From NCBI GenBank assembly GCA_024653355.1, contig JANLFQ010000001.1, forward strand, positions 620,001-684,000: a DNA stretch of 64,000 nt, given 5' to 3'. Each line of letters begins with the position of its first letter. Positions within the stretch are counted from its first letter, which is position 1. A program made the translations under genes and the position numbers. Positions 18,287 to 27,574 of the stretch are shown one piece after another. This DNA is from a candidate division WOR-3 bacterium (GTDB taxonomy: Bacteria; Hydrothermota; Tepidihabitantia; Tepidihabitantales; Tepidihabitantaceae). The notes under the pieces were generated by a model that made no database searches, was not told where the DNA came from, and saw only the letters and a list, made by a program, of their open reading frames with translations.

Positions 18287-20555
18287 TCTGACCTCCTTTT
18301 ATATTGCTTTTATCTCTAAATCCAACGAAAATTGCCGGTAACAAGACCAGCGCACCGATGCCGGATAGAAACATCGCACCGGCAATCAGAAGCCCGAACT
18401 TCTGAATTATCACCAGAGAAGCAAACGCCAGCACTGCAAAACCAAGGCCAACTGCCAGGGCATTGATGATAACCGGTGGTCCAACACCCGCAAGGGTACG
18501 GCGCAGGCACTCCTTACGGTCAACGCCGTTTCCGCTTTCCTCCTGAAAACGGCCGAGAAAATGACAGGAGTAATCAATCCCAATCCCTAAGGCGATTGCC
18601 CCGAGCATTGCAGTGACGATATCAACCTCAATACCCAGCACGCCCATAACCCCAAAGGCAACCGTTAAAGTAAAGCCAATGGGAACCATCCCTGCCAATC
18701 CAAAACGCACCGAGCGGAAAGAAGCGGCGATAATAACAAATACGGCAAGAAATGCCACGATAATGCTCCATAACTGGCTTGTGGCAATCCCTCGATGCAA
18801 GGCGTAAACCGCCAGAGGCATCCCACCCAGCTCAACCTTCACATCAGAACCGAAGTTTCGCTTAATCAAATTACGAATCTCTATCACCGCCTTGCCAATC
18901 TCGCTACTCCTCTCCTGACTAAACTGGGCGGCAATCCTTGCCCGGGCGTAATCACTCGTAACCATACTAGCCAGATAGTCCGAACCGGAGAAAGAAAGTA
19001 ATAACAAAAATTGCGCAACACCATCTCTCGTATCAGGAATCACCTCAAACTTCGGGTCGTCGCCATGAAACGCCCGATTGGCTTTTTTTAACACCTCAAC
19101 AATCGAAGTGACATGAGTAACATACTGCACCTGTTTTAATTCGTTGGTAAATTTCTCCATTTGCCGCAAAACCGCCGGATCCTGAATGTCGCCCTCAACA
19201 ATAATCTCAAATTGCAATTCTCCACCAAACTGTTCATTGACAATTTTCGCTGCCCGGGTTGGACTGGAATTGGGCTTGAAATAGCGGACAAAATCGGTCT
19301 CGGGTTTCACTTTCACACCCCAAAATAGCGAGCCAATCATAATAATAGCGGCACAAATAAGTACCGGTATGCGACCACGCCCAATCCAATCTGCCCACCT
19401 TTCAAAAATTGAACCTCTACCTTTCAACATCCTTGTCGGTAGCCCGATGTGACACCTTATTCTCCGTTCCAGCAAAACAAGCAACGCGGGCAAAAACACT
19501 ACCGCCAAAATGAAGGAAAATATCACGCCCACCACAGAGAAAATTGCAAAAGCACGAATCGCATTAATTCTCATCACCATATTTGCGCCAAATCCGACAA
19601 CCGTTGTTGCCATCGCCAGAAACACAGGCATTCCGGTATTACCCACGACCGCCTGAACAAGTTCCCGACCACATATGCCCTTCCGCCTTTCCTGAATCCA
19701 GCGTTCTACGATATGAATGCCATATGCACTGCCCACCGAAAGCAACACCGGAGGTAAAACTATCAAAACCACAGTCAAAGGTTGTCCGCTCAAACCAATA
19801 ACCCCCAAAGTCCATAGCACCGCAATGCCAACGGTCAGTAAAGGTAGAACCACCCCACGCCAGTTACGAAACAGAAAGACAAACACCAGCACCAGTACAA
19901 GCACAACCAGCGGAATGAGTCGGGTCAGGTCCTGCATCATCCAGTCGCGCATAAATTTCATCAGAGCGGCGGAACCCGTCAGCGACACCTGGGTGCCACG
20001 CCATTTTTTCTGTACCTCCTTTTCAATCTCCTGTACTGCTAACAACTTGTCAACGCCAGGTCTCAACCGAACAAGCAACAGCATGCTGTTACCATCCTCG
20101 GCAAGCAATCTTCCCCGATACCGCTCATCGCTTAAAAGCCGTTCCCGTAGTTTCTTTAACCCTGTTTCACTCGAAGGTATCGATTCAATCACCCGGGATA
20201 TTATCACCTCCTCACTTACTCCAACGACATCCTGAAGATTGGTGAGCGCTACTACTTCGTTTACCGCTGGCAGCCCTTCAAGACCTTGCACCAGACTGTC
20301 TAACTGCATCAACCTGCCGGGCGCAAATAAATTATCTGTTTCCACCAGCACCACCACCTGGTCGGAACCACCGAAATCATCGTCCACAACTTTTAACACC
20401 CTAACTCCAGGCTCATTCTCGGGCAAAAGTTGTATTACATCGGCTTCAATCCTCAAACGGCGCAGAAAAAACCCCGCCCCCACTGTCAAAAGACAAACGC
20501 CTAAAACAACCCACCCCGGGTATTTAATAACCAATCGGCTTATTTGCTGCATCAT
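18279..20555 (-). CDS. MMPL-family RND transporter
   Basis: 758 residues with the RND/MMPL two-fold plan: TM1 at residues 13-30, a large periplasmic loop, a block of five to six TM segments (about 215-370), TM7, a second loop and a second TM block (about 600-750). The motif LGIGIDYSCHFLGRF in the second block and GSAYGIHIVERW in the first are the sterol-sensing-like segments of MMPL proteins that bear the proton-relay Asp/Tyr. These pumps export lipids or hydrophobic compounds. It is the first gene after its own promoter, which carries two palindromes that look like the operator of the adjacent MarR gene. Confidence 0.88.
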   Translation of the reverse strand: MMQQISRLVIKYPGWVVLGVCLLTVGAGFFLRRLRIEADVIQLLPENEPGVRVLKVVDDDFGGSDQVVVLVETDNLFAPGRLMQLDSLVQGLEGLPAVNEVVALTNLQDVVGVSEEVIISRVIESIPSSETGLKKLRERLLSDERYRGRLLAEDGNSMLLLVRLRPGVDKLLAVQEIEKEVQKKWRGTQVSLTGSAALMKFMRDWMMQDLTRLIPLVVLVLVLVFVFLFRNWRGVVLPLLTVGIAVLWTLGVIGLSGQPLTVVLIVLPPVLLSVGSAYGIHIVERWIQERRKGICGRELVQAVVGNTGMPVFLAMATTVVGFGANMVMRINAIRAFAIFSVVGVIFSFILAVVFLPALLVLLERRIRCHIGLPTRMLKGRGSIFERWADWIGRGRIPVLICAAIIMIGSLFWGVKVKPETDFVRYFKPNSSPTRAAKIVNEQFGGELQFEIIVEGDIQDPAVLRQMEKFTNELKQVQYVTHVTSIVEVLKKANRAFHGDDPKFEVIPDTRDGVAQFLLLLSFSGSDYLASMVTSDYARARIAAQFSQERSSEIGKAVIEIRNLIKRNFGSDVKVELGGMPLAVYALHRGIATSQLWSIIVAFLAVFVIIAASFRSVRFGLAGMVPIGFTLTVAFGVMGVLGIEVDIVTAMLGAIALGIGIDYSCHFLGRFQEESGNGVDRKECLRRTLAGVGPPVIINALAVGLGFAVLAFASLVIIQKFGLLIAGAMFLSGIGALVLLPAIFVGFRDKSNIKGGQNG

Positions 20556-20588
20556 GAAGACATTCCTTTAACCCGGCAATAAATTTAT

Positions 20589-20633
20589 AATATTAAATAT
20601 TAACTATATAAATAATAAATAATATTAAATATT
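20589..20633. promoter_or_regulatory. Paired palindromes, likely MarR operator
   Basis: The 13-bp sequence AATATTAAATATT (AATATT-A-AATATT) occurs twice, at 20589-20601 and 20621-20633. The copies are in the same orientation with centres 32 bp apart, three helical turns. One copy fills most of the spacer between the -35 and -10 boxes of the MMPL promoter, the other lies just past the transcription start. This is a classic arrangement for repression, and the nearest regulator is the adjacent MarR gene. Confidence 0.55.
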
Positions 20634-20639
20634 TGTCAA
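20612..20639 (-). promoter_or_regulatory. Promoter of MMPL-LolA-barrel operon
   Basis: On the minus strand, TTGACA at 20639-20634, 16-bp spacer, TATTAT at 20617-20612. The start should be near 20605, leaving about 50 nt of leader before the MMPL ATG. The region is strongly AT-rich and overlapped by two palindromes. Confidence 0.6.
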
Positions 20640-20682
20640 CAAAAAAATAATATGTAGTTCCGGATGTAATTACAAACCGTAA

Positions 20683-21093
20683 TTACTTCTTTGCTATTAG
20701 CCCCTGCGCCAGTTGTTCTAAGGTGTCGATAAAAACCTTCAGGTTTTGGTCGGGGATGCGCCGCATCATCTTCACCAACCCCTGACGGTTCAACTTTGCC
20801 AGTTGCTGCGCCGTCTTAATTCCAGCCGGGGTTAATTGTACTAAAACCACCCGCCGGTCTTCAGTAGACCGGTCACGCTCTACCAACCTTTTCTTCACTA
20901 ACCGGTCCACAAGACCACTGGCATTGGCTTTAGAAATTCCCAGAACCTCAGCCAGCTTATTCATACTGGTCTGCCGCATATTCAATAAGGTTATAAGTAC
21001 CATTGCCTGGGAAAAAGAAAACTCCTGCCCTAACGCCTCAACCGAACTCAATAGCCTCAAACCCCGGACAAGAATCGGTCCGAGCCATTCCAA
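20683..21093 (-). CDS. MarR-family transcriptional regulator
   Basis: 136 residues from TTG 21093. The winged helix-turn-helix is clear: NKLAEVLGISKANASGLVDRLVKKRLVERDRSTEDRRVVLVQLTPAG, with the DRR wing. Members dimerise and bind palindromes, usually released by a small phenolic or lipophilic ligand. The gene lies directly upstream of the MMPL operon in the same direction but is separated by the operon's own promoter, which fits control of that promoter. The start is uncertain: no ATG or GTG is available, and an in-frame ATC at 21126 lies 5 nt after a -10 box (see findings). Confidence 0.88.
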   Translation of the reverse strand: MEWLGPILVRGLRLLSSVEALGQEFSFSQAMVLITLLNMRQTSMNKLAEVLGISKANASGLVDRLVKKRLVERDRSTEDRRVVLVQLTPAGIKTAQQLAKLNRQGLVKMMRRIPDQNLKVFIDTLEQLAQGLIAKK

Positions 21094-21131
21094 TTTTGTT
21101 AAATAAAAATCCTCTTTTTTGCCGATGTATT

Positions 21132-21159
21132 ATTATTCTATTTTTACAGCGGTTGTCAA
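21132..21159 (-). promoter_or_regulatory. Promoter of marR-like gene
   Basis: On the minus strand, TTGACA at 21159-21154, 16-bp spacer, AATAAT at 21137-21132. The spacing agrees with the other promoters in the window; an alternative TAATAA two bases downstream would give 18 bp. Confidence 0.5.
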
Positions 21160-21219
21160 TCACAACCCTGATGATTAAAAAACCGGTGCAAAGATTAAAA
21201 CAAGCCTCCCCTATTTATC

Positions 21220-21247
21220 TTGACTTTTATCCTCAATGTCATACTCT
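21220..21247 (+). promoter_or_regulatory. Promoter of glyA-eno-ftsB operon
   Basis: TTGACT at 21220-21225, 16-bp spacer, TACTCT at 21242-21247, the same -10 as folK. The start should be near 21254, giving about 39 nt of leader that includes an AAGGAG site for glyA and a possible leaderless small ORF. Confidence 0.5.
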
Positions 21248-21255
21248 TTTTATTA

Positions 21256-21321
21256 ATGAAAAACATTAAAGTAAAAAGTAAGGAGTTAAATTATGACGGC
21301 AAAAAAACTATTGGAAATTGA
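21256..21321 (+). CDS. Possible leaderless upstream ORF of glyA (21 codons)
   Basis: An ATG 8 nt after the glyA -10 box opens a 21-residue frame beginning [13 protein letters not shown]. It passes over the glyA Shine-Dalgarno (AAGGAG at 21280-21285) and ends 26 bp inside glyA in another frame. Translation of it would compete with or gate glyA initiation. The only evidence is position relative to the promoter. Confidence 0.25.
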   Translation: MKNIKVKSKELNYDGKKTIGN

Positions 21322-22573
21322 CCCGGAAGTTTTCGACGCAATTGTCAAAGAAACCGACCGGCAGCACTCCAATTTAGAATTAATCGCTTCCGAAAACTTC
21401 TGCTCGGAAGCGGTACTTGCGGCACTTGGGTCGGTTTTAACCAATAAGTATGCTGAAGGTTATCCGAAAAAAAGGTATTACGGCGGATGCCGATATGTTG
21501 ACATTGCCGAAGAGTTAGCAATTCAGCGCGCCAAGGAGTTGTTCGGCTGTGACCACGCCAATGTCCAGCCCCATTCCGGCACACAGGCGAATATCGCCGC
21601 TTATTTAACACTGGCTCAACCCGGTGACACCATTATGGGACTGTCGCTTTCGCACGGTGGCCACCTTTCCCATGGCCATCCGATAAATTTCTCAGGCCGC
21701 TATTTCAAGGTTGTTCATTACACCGTTGACCCGAACACCGAAATGCTCGACTATGAAGCGATTCGAAAACTGGCGCGGGAACACAAACCACGGGTCATTG
21801 TTAGCGGTGCATCTGCTTACCCGCGGATTATTCACTTTGACCGATTTCAGGAAATCTGCGATGAGGTTGGTGCCGCCCAGCTTGCCGATATCGCCCACAT
21901 TGCTGGTCCGGTTGCCGCGGGTCTGCATCCATCACCCGTCCCCTATGCTGACATCGTTACGACGACAACTCACAAAACCCTGCGCGGTCCCCGGGGCGCA
22001 ATCATAATGTGTAAGGCAAAGTATGCCGAAGAACTGGACAAAGTAGTTTTCCCGGGCACACAAGGTGGTCCGCTTGAGCATTGCATTGCCGCAAAGGCGG
22101 TGGCTTTCAAAGAGGCTCTAACACCCGAATTCAAAGAGTATCAGCGCCAAACTCTTGCCAATGCCCGAACCTTAGCCGAAGAGTTGGCGAAGCGGGGCTT
22201 CCGCCTCTGTACCGGCGGCACCGACAACCATCTGATGCTCGTTGACCTGCGGCCGAAGAACATCAAAGGGCGCGATGCAGAACGGCTTCTGGGAAAGGTC
22301 GGTATCACCGTCAACCGCAACACCATCCCCTTTGACCCGGAAAAACCTTTCATCGCCTCGGGAATGCGGCTGGGCACTCCCGCACTCACAACCCGCGGTA
22401 TGAAGGAACCGGAAATGGTAAAAATTGCCGAACTGATTGACCGAACCATCACCGCTGGTGAAGACGAAACTCAACTGGAAAAAATCAAAGCCGAAGTTAA
22501 AGAACTGGTTGACGCCTTTCCGCTTTATCCGGAACGGCGAGCCGAGTATCAAACCATCCTTTCCAAGGAGTAA
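21293..22573 (+). CDS. glyA: Serine hydroxymethyltransferase
   Basis: Interconverts serine and glycine with transfer of a one-carbon unit to tetrahydrofolate; PLP-dependent. At 426 residues it has the normal length. Lys228 in [13 protein letters not shown] is the PLP Schiff-base lysine. [26 protein letters not shown] and the YGGCRYVD stretch near the N-terminus are the substrate-binding region. The start has AAGGAG with 7 nt spacing. Enolase follows 2 bp later in the same operon. Confidence 0.98.
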   Translation: MTAKKLLEIDPEVFDAIVKETDRQHSNLELIASENFCSEAVLAALGSVLTNKYAEGYPKKRYYGGCRYVDIAEELAIQRAKELFGCDHANVQPHSGTQANIAAYLTLAQPGDTIMGLSLSHGGHLSHGHPINFSGRYFKVVHYTVDPNTEMLDYEAIRKLAREHKPRVIVSGASAYPRIIHFDRFQEICDEVGAAQLADIAHIAGPVAAGLHPSPVPYADIVTTTTHKTLRGPRGAIIMCKAKYAEELDKVVFPGTQGGPLEHCIAAKAVAFKEALTPEFKEYQRQTLANARTLAEELAKRGFRLCTGGTDNHLMLVDLRPKNIKGRDAERLLGKVGITVNRNTIPFDPEKPFIASGMRLGTPALTTRGMKEPEMVKIAELIDRTITAGEDETQLEKIKAEVKELVDAFPLYPERRAEYQTILSKE

Positions 22574-22575
22574 AA

Positions 22576-23856
22576 ATGGCACGACCAACAATCGCCCGTT
22601 TTACCGCCCGAGAAATCCTTGACTCTCGGGGTAACCCAACGCTGGAAGTTGATTGCATCCTCGCGAACGGAATTATGGGAAGGGCATCGGTGCCGTCCGG
22701 CGCCTCGGTTGGTTCCTTTGAAGCCCTGGAACTCCGCGACAAAGACCCGAACCGCTACCATGGTAAAGGCGTGCTCAAGGCAATCGCCAGTATTCACGAT
22801 GTCATCGCGCCGCGCCTGGTAGGAATGGATGCCACCGACCAGTTTCAAATTGACCGCATGTTGATTGAACTGGACGGCACAAAAAACAAATCAAGACTCG
22901 GTGCCAATGCCATCCTTGGCGTTTCGCTTGCGGTCTGTCGCGCGGCAGCGGTCTGCGCCGGACTCCCCATCTATCGGCTGCTGGGTGGTGCTGGAACCAG
23001 ATTCACCCCAACCCCATTCCTCAATATTATCAATGGCGGGCTCCACGCCCCTAACAATCTTGACTTTCAAGAGTATATGATTGTCCCTGCTGGATTACCA
23101 ACCTTCCGGGATGCGATTCGCGCGGCAGCGGAAATTTACCAGACGCTAAAGAAAATTCTCGAAAACCGGAACCTTCCAACAACAGTCGGAGATGAAGGTG
23201 GAATGGCACCCAATTTTGCAAGCAACGAAGAGCCACTGCAAATCATCATGCAGGCTATCGAGCAGACAGGCTACCATCCGGGAGAACAGGTCTACCTGGC
23301 AATTGATGTTGCCGCCAGCACCATTTACCAGGACGGAGTCTATCTTCTCAGCAATCCTGAAGAACGAACCGTCACCGCCAATGAACTGATTGACCTTTAT
23401 AGCGAATGGATTGAACGCTACCCGATAATCTCAATTGAAGACGGACTGGCAGAAGAAGACTGGGCTGGCTGGCACGAATTAACCTCCCGATTGGGTAAAA
23501 GGGTTCAACTGGTCGGCGACGACATCTTTGTCACCAACATCGAACGGCTCCGTCGGGGCATTCAGGAAGGTGCCGCCAATGCAGTTCTGGTAAAACCCAC
23601 CCAGATTGGTACAGTAAGCGAAACAATCGACTGCGTTAAAGTGGCGATGGAAAACGGCTACCGCGCCATCGTCTCGCACCGTTCTGGTGAAACCGACGAC
23701 CATTTTATTGCCGACCTTGCCGTTGCCGTTAACTGTGGTCAGATTAAAACCGGTGCCCCCTGCCGGGGTGAAAGAACCGCTAAATACAACCGACTGATCC
23801 GGATCGAAGAAGAAGACCGGCTTCCCTACGCTGGTCTAAAAACTCTTTTACGATGA
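22576..23856 (+). CDS. eno: Enolase
   Basis: Converts 2-phosphoglycerate to phosphoenolpyruvate in glycolysis, Mg2+-dependent. At 426 residues it is of standard length. Landmarks are [20 protein letters not shown] at the start, the catalytic GDEGGMAPN, metal ligands in [11 protein letters not shown] and GDDIFVTN, the catalytic Lys in LVKPTQIGT, and SHRSGETDD near the end. Its start follows glyA by 2 bp and its stop overlaps the FtsB-like gene by 4 bp (ATGA). Confidence 0.98.
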   Translation: MARPTIARFTAREILDSRGNPTLEVDCILANGIMGRASVPSGASVGSFEALELRDKDPNRYHGKGVLKAIASIHDVIAPRLVGMDATDQFQIDRMLIELDGTKNKSRLGANAILGVSLAVCRAAAVCAGLPIYRLLGGAGTRFTPTPFLNIINGGLHAPNNLDFQEYMIVPAGLPTFRDAIRAAAEIYQTLKKILENRNLPTTVGDEGGMAPNFASNEEPLQIIMQAIEQTGYHPGEQVYLAIDVAASTIYQDGVYLLSNPEERTVTANELIDLYSEWIERYPIISIEDGLAEEDWAGWHELTSRLGKRVQLVGDDIFVTNIERLRRGIQEGAANAVLVKPTQIGTVSETIDCVKVAMENGYRAIVSHRSGETDDHFIADLAVAVNCGQIKTGAPCRGERTAKYNRLIRIEEEDRLPYAGLKTLLR

Positions 23857-24125
23857 GTGGTAAGCGCAAAAGTGTTTTGCTTCTTACCGGGGGTACGCTG
23901 CTCCTGCTTAGCCTCATATTCCTCCCTGGCCCCAACGGACTGGTGCGGGTACTTTTGAAACTGTACCGTATCAAACAGCACCAGACCGCCATCCTTCAAT
24001 TGAAAAACGAAGCAGACACACTGGAACAAAAAATAAAACTCTGGCAGGACCCGCGTTATGCCACAAAAATGGCACACAATGTTTTCGGTTCCGACACAAC
24101 GCCACACTCGGACACGATAAAATAA
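23853..24125 (+). CDS. FtsB/DivIC-like septum formation protein
   Basis: A 90-residue single-pass membrane protein. Residues 8-24 are the hydrophobic anchor, followed by a coiled coil (about 36-66, heptads around [13 protein letters not shown]) and a short tail ([14 protein letters not shown]) at the place where FtsB/DivIC proteins have the ARE-LG-motif. The position right after eno is the conserved ftsB position in many bacteria. Proteins of this family join FtsL and FtsQ in the divisome. The tail is divergent. It converges on the ABC ATPase with 3 bp between the stops. Confidence 0.75.
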   Translation: MSGKRKSVLLLTGGTLLLLSLIFLPGPNGLVRVLLKLYRIKQHQTAILQLKNEADTLEQKIKLWQDPRYATKMAHNVFGSDTTPHSDTIK

Positions 24126-24128
24126 TCG

Positions 24129-24902
24129 CTAAATCGGGGGAAACAAAACCTGGGGTTTTCCGGTACAAGGATGCTTTGTAACAACCGGCTCCAAACCATA
24201 GGCGGCACGAATTAAATCAGGAGTCAAAACCTTCGCTGGAATATCACAGGCGACCGTTTTGCCCTGAGCCAGTAAAAGTAACCGGGAACATAATGCCGCT
24301 TCATTCAAATCGTGGGACACCAGCACAATCGTCTTTCCTTGCTCATTTAGAATCTTCAGGATCTGCAACAATGCCACCTGATGCGCAAGGTCAAGGTGAG
24401 AAGTCGCTTCATCGAGCAAGAGAATTTGTGGCTCCTGGGCAAGTGCCCGAGCAAGCAGCACCCGTTGTTTTTCACCCGCCGATATTGAGTTGATACTTTT
24501 TGTTGCCAGCATCTGCACCCCGGTCAACTTCATTGTCTCCGCAACCTTGTTCAAATCCTCCTGCCGCGGCCGCTCGAGAAGTTTGAGATAGGGATTACGT
24601 CCCATCAGCACCACCTCTTGTACGGTCCATTCAAAGGCAAAAAAACTCTCCTGCGGGACTAAGGCAATTGTTTGGGCAATTTCCTTTCGAGATAAACGGT
24701 TAATTTCCTTCCCCAGAACATTAACAACACCTCGCAGTGGTCTTAATGTCCCATTAAGCAAACGCAAAAGGGTTGATTTCCCCGAACCATTCGGGCCAAT
24801 GATGCCCAAAAACTCACCCGATTCTATCGCGAGAGAAAAGCCATCAAAAATCAATTCGTTGCCATAGCCAAAACTTAAACCTTCGGCAGTTAGCGCTTTC
24901 AT
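24129..24902 (-). CDS. ABC transporter ATP-binding protein (BtuD/FecE type)
   Basis: A 257-residue ATPase of a type II importer. Walker A is GPNGSGKST (residues 36-44), the signature is SISAGEKQR (Ala in place of the first Gly of LSGGQ), Walker B is ILLLDEATSHLD and the switch His is in LVSHDLNEAA. It powers uptake of cobalamin, haem or a ferric siderophore. Its ATG overlaps the permease stop by 4 bp. It is the last gene of trmI-SBP-permease-ATPase. Confidence 0.92.
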   Translation of the reverse strand: MKALTAEGLSFGYGNELIFDGFSLAIESGEFLGIIGPNGSGKSTLLRLLNGTLRPLRGVVNVLGKEINRLSRKEIAQTIALVPQESFFAFEWTVQEVVLMGRNPYLKLLERPRQEDLNKVAETMKLTGVQMLATKSINSISAGEKQRVLLARALAQEPQILLLDEATSHLDLAHQVALLQILKILNEQGKTIVLVSHDLNEAALCSRLLLLAQGKTVACDIPAKVLTPDLIRAAYGLEPVVTKHPCTGKPQVLFPPI

Positions 24903-25846
24903 ACCCTGGTTCGCAAGAGATAGATAAAGAAAGGTACACCGACCAGCGCCGTAACAACTGATAACGGTAAACCTGTTGGCGTCAATGTGCGGACCAGCAC
25001 ATCGGCAAATAGCAAAACCCCGGCACCGAGCAGAAAAGAGCCCGGCAAAACCTGACTGTGTTTTGGACCAAATAGCATCCTTACCAGATGAGGAACCACC
25101 AAACCAACAAAACTTATTGCCCCGGTCCAGGCAACAATCAAACCAACCGCAACCGACCCTACCAGAAAGACCATTCTTGTCAACCGCTGAACATCAACCC
25201 CCAAACTCAGCGCTGTTTCTTCGCTCAGGGAAATAACATCCAGCTCCCGATTATGAACCATTAACCAGCCACATCCGGCCAGTGCTAAAATCGCAGAGAT
25301 AACAAAAAGAGCAAGTGACTTTCGGGTAAAGACCACCGTCAAACTCCCCATCATCAGGTAAACCGCCTCGCCAAGTGATCGATGCGAAATAACCATTACC
25401 AGCATCACCAAACTGGAGAAGAAAAAACTGACAATAACTCCGGCTAAAACAAGCCGAATAACAGTTAAACCGCCTCGCCCCCGAGCAAGAACATACACCA
25501 GTGCGATTGCCAGAACCGCTCCTGAAAAAGCAAAAACTGGTAAAAGTACACTTGACCCGGTGCCGGTAACAATGGCAAAAGCCGCCCCTAGTGCCGCACC
25601 ACTCGCAACACCAAGCGTCCAGGGGTCCACCAGCGGGTTGCGCAACAGCCCCTGGAATGCACCACCTACTACCGCCAGTACCCCACCAGCAACAACGCCC
25701 ACTAAAACCCGGGGCAACCGGAAAAGAAGCACCTGGTTGAGTATACGATAAGAAAAACCCCCAGGCCCGGTTAAAATTGAAAGCACTCCACTAAAAATCA
25801 ACAAAAGAACTATTACGGCCCAGCTCAATCGCCTTTTTGAACTCAC
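24899..25846 (-). CDS. ABC permease, FecCD/BtuC family
   Basis: 315 residues with about nine to ten hydrophobic segments. FecCD signatures are LLRNPLVDPWTLGVASGAALGA and, near the end, GAISFVGLVVPHLVRMLFGPKHS, the coupling-helix region that contacts the ATPase. It forms the homodimeric transmembrane channel with the neighbouring ATPase. Its start shares one base with the stop of the binding-protein gene. Confidence 0.93.
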   Translation of the reverse strand: MSSKRRLSWAVIVLLLIFSGVLSILTGPGGFSYRILNQVLLFRLPRVLVGVVAGGVLAVVGGAFQGLLRNPLVDPWTLGVASGAALGAAFAIVTGTGSSVLLPVFAFSGAVLAIALVYVLARGRGGLTVIRLVLAGVIVSFFFSSLVMLVMVISHRSLGEAVYLMMGSLTVVFTRKSLALFVISAILALAGCGWLMVHNRELDVISLSEETALSLGVDVQRLTRMVFLVGSVAVGLIVAWTGAISFVGLVVPHLVRMLFGPKHSQVLPGSFLLGAGVLLFADVLVRTLTPTGLPLSVVTALVGVPFFIYLLRTRV

Positions 25847-26688
25847 TACCGAAACCTCTCGGGATGGAGTATCCGAGCAAGTAGTATCACACCATCAACG
25901 ACCCTGGGACCAGGACGAAAAAAAAGGTCTTCATCCAGACCGGTGTAAATTCTTCCCGAAAGCACGGCATTGATATTTGACCAGCCTACGCGCTTTTTTA
26001 ACTCATCCTTATTAGCCAATGGATGGAGTAAGAGAATTACATCCGGATTTTCCTGGACAACCGCTTCCGGGTCAACAACCGGGTAAGGTATATTAAGGTG
26101 CTGAAAAATATTTTGTCCGCCTGCCCGGGAGATGATGTCATTGATAAATACCCCCTGACCAACACTCATCAGTGGCGCCATTGAAATTTCGACATAAACT
26201 TTCGGCTTATAAGAAAAGGTTGGCAATGAATCAAGTCGGCGGCGTAAAGCGGCCACCAACCTTTCCGCTTCCTTTGTCCGTCTTAGTATCACACCCACGG
26301 ACTCAATCTCAGCAAATACCCCTTCAACATCAGCCGGATTCGACACATAGACCTGCACTTTAAACTCCGCAAGCCTTTCGATAAGACGTTGATGTATTGG
26401 CTGAGTGGCAAAAACGACATCAGGTTTCAAAGATACAATTCGTTCAATGTCCGGAGATTGAAAATCACCAACCTTGGTCTTCTCCTTGGCAGCCGGCGGG
26501 AAATCACACTGATTTGTCGTTCCAACAAGCATATCCTCTGCTCCAATGGCAAAAATTATTTCTGTTACACTGGGCACAAGCGAAACACATTTTACCCTCT
26601 TTTCTGGTATCTGGCGCTCTTTATGGACACCACAATTGACCACCATCAACATGATCAGCCAAAGGGCGCAACCTGAGTAGCGCATCAT
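25846..26688 (-). CDS. BtuF-like substrate-binding lipoprotein
   Basis: 280 residues with a lipoprotein signal (lipobox VVNC near residue 19). The class III binding-protein fold is clear: VSLVPSVTEIIFAIGAEDMLVGTT, then SPDIERIVSLKPDVVFA, and the later AGGQNIF. These patterns are typical of the BtuF/FhuD family that binds cobalamin, haem or siderophores. Which one is used cannot be told from the protein. No cobalamin riboswitch is seen upstream; the gene is read from the trmI promoter and starts at the base after the trmI stop. Confidence 0.88.
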   Translation of the reverse strand: MMRYSGCALWLIMLMVVNCGVHKERQIPEKRVKCVSLVPSVTEIIFAIGAEDMLVGTTNQCDFPPAAKEKTKVGDFQSPDIERIVSLKPDVVFATQPIHQRLIERLAEFKVQVYVSNPADVEGVFAEIESVGVILRRTKEAERLVAALRRRLDSLPTFSYKPKVYVEISMAPLMSVGQGVFINDIISRAGGQNIFQHLNIPYPVVDPEAVVQENPDVILLLHPLANKDELKKRVGWSNINAVLSGRIYTGLDEDLFFRPGPRVVDGVILLARILHPERFR

Positions 26689-27465
26689 CTACTCTTCCAC
26701 ATTTTGGGTCTTGTGAGCAAAAACCAGATAAGCAGTATGTGCTACCATTCTGTCTACCGGCCGAATCCCGGTCTCGCGCAAAAATAAACCCCGTTCAAGA
26801 ATCTCTTTTGCCCGAACGCGCACAAACCCTGCCGCTCCCAGTGCCGAATTAAGCCGCCGTAACTGCTCTACGGTCGGCACCAGTGCCGCAAGGGCATAAC
26901 CACTCTTCAAAGCCTGCCGCGCCGGTTTGACGAGAGTCCAAGGTTCAGGCACATCAAGAAAAACCGCATCCACCTCTTTTTGCTGAAAGCCCTGTTCTGC
27001 TGGGTCTAAAACGAAAAATTCACAGACCGCTTCCAGCCCATATCTTGCGACATTCTCCTGCGCGAGGGTGCTAAATTCCGGCCGTCGCTCATACGAATAA
27101 ACCCGCCCCTGCGGCCCAACAAACGAAGCCAGAACCACTGTCAAACCACCGGACCCTGAACCCACTTCAATAACCCGGGCTCCGGGAAATACGAGTGTCT
27201 GCAGCAACATAAAACCCGTGTCTTTGGGATAAACCACCGTCGTTTTTCTCTTTACCTTCAATAGCAGGTCAGCCAGCGTTGGCTTAAGAATATAGAATTT
27301 CGTGCCCAGTTGAGTTTCCACCCAATCGCCATATTCCTTGCCAATTATATCTTTAAATTCCACATTGCCTCGATGGGTTGAAAACTTCCCTTGTTCCTCC
27401 ACGCGGATAAGAAACTTCATATCTTCGGAATGGTAGAGCAAAACAAAATCACCACACCTGATCAT
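26689..27465 (-). CDS. trmI: tRNA (adenine-58-N1)-methyltransferase TrmI
   Basis: 258 residues. The N-terminal beta domain (LLYHSEDMKFLIRV, STHRGNVEFKDIIGKEYGD) and the SAM-binding motif EVGSGSGGLTVVLA with YSYERRPEF define the TrmI family, which makes m1A58 in the T loop of tRNA. The catalytic-region DVPEPW is present. The ATG begins 6 nt after a TACAAT box, so the mRNA is predicted to be leaderless. The downstream uptake genes depend on this promoter. Confidence 0.92.
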   Translation of the reverse strand: MIRCGDFVLLYHSEDMKFLIRVEEQGKFSTHRGNVEFKDIIGKEYGDWVETQLGTKFYILKPTLADLLLKVKRKTTVVYPKDTGFMLLQTLVFPGARVIEVGSGSGGLTVVLASFVGPQGRVYSYERRPEFSTLAQENVARYGLEAVCEFFVLDPAEQGFQQKEVDAVFLDVPEPWTLVKPARQALKSGYALAALVPTVEQLRRLNSALGAAGFVRVRAKEILERGLFLRETGIRPVDRMVAHTAYLVFAHKTQNVEE

Positions 27466-27471
27466 TAGCTG

Positions 27472-27499
27472 ATTGTAAAATTTTGGCTCAACAGGTCAA
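27472..27499 (-). promoter_or_regulatory. Promoter of trmI operon (leaderless type)
   Basis: On the minus strand, TTGACC at 27499-27494, 16-bp spacer, TACAAT at 27477-27472, then 6 nt to the ATG at 27465. It is divergent from the propeller promoter at 27540-27567. Confidence 0.65.
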
Positions 27500-27539
27500 G
27501 TTCACCAGTCTCTGTTGCGCTTTTAACTTAACCGTATCC

Positions 27540-27567
27540 TTGACTTTTCTACCTTAGCGAATATCAT
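27540..27567 (+). promoter_or_regulatory. Promoter of NHL-propeller gene (leaderless type)
   Basis: TTGACT at 27540-27545, 16-bp spacer, TATCAT at 27562-27567, then 7 nt to the GTG at 27575. Confidence 0.65.
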
Positions 27568-27574
27568 CCTAATA

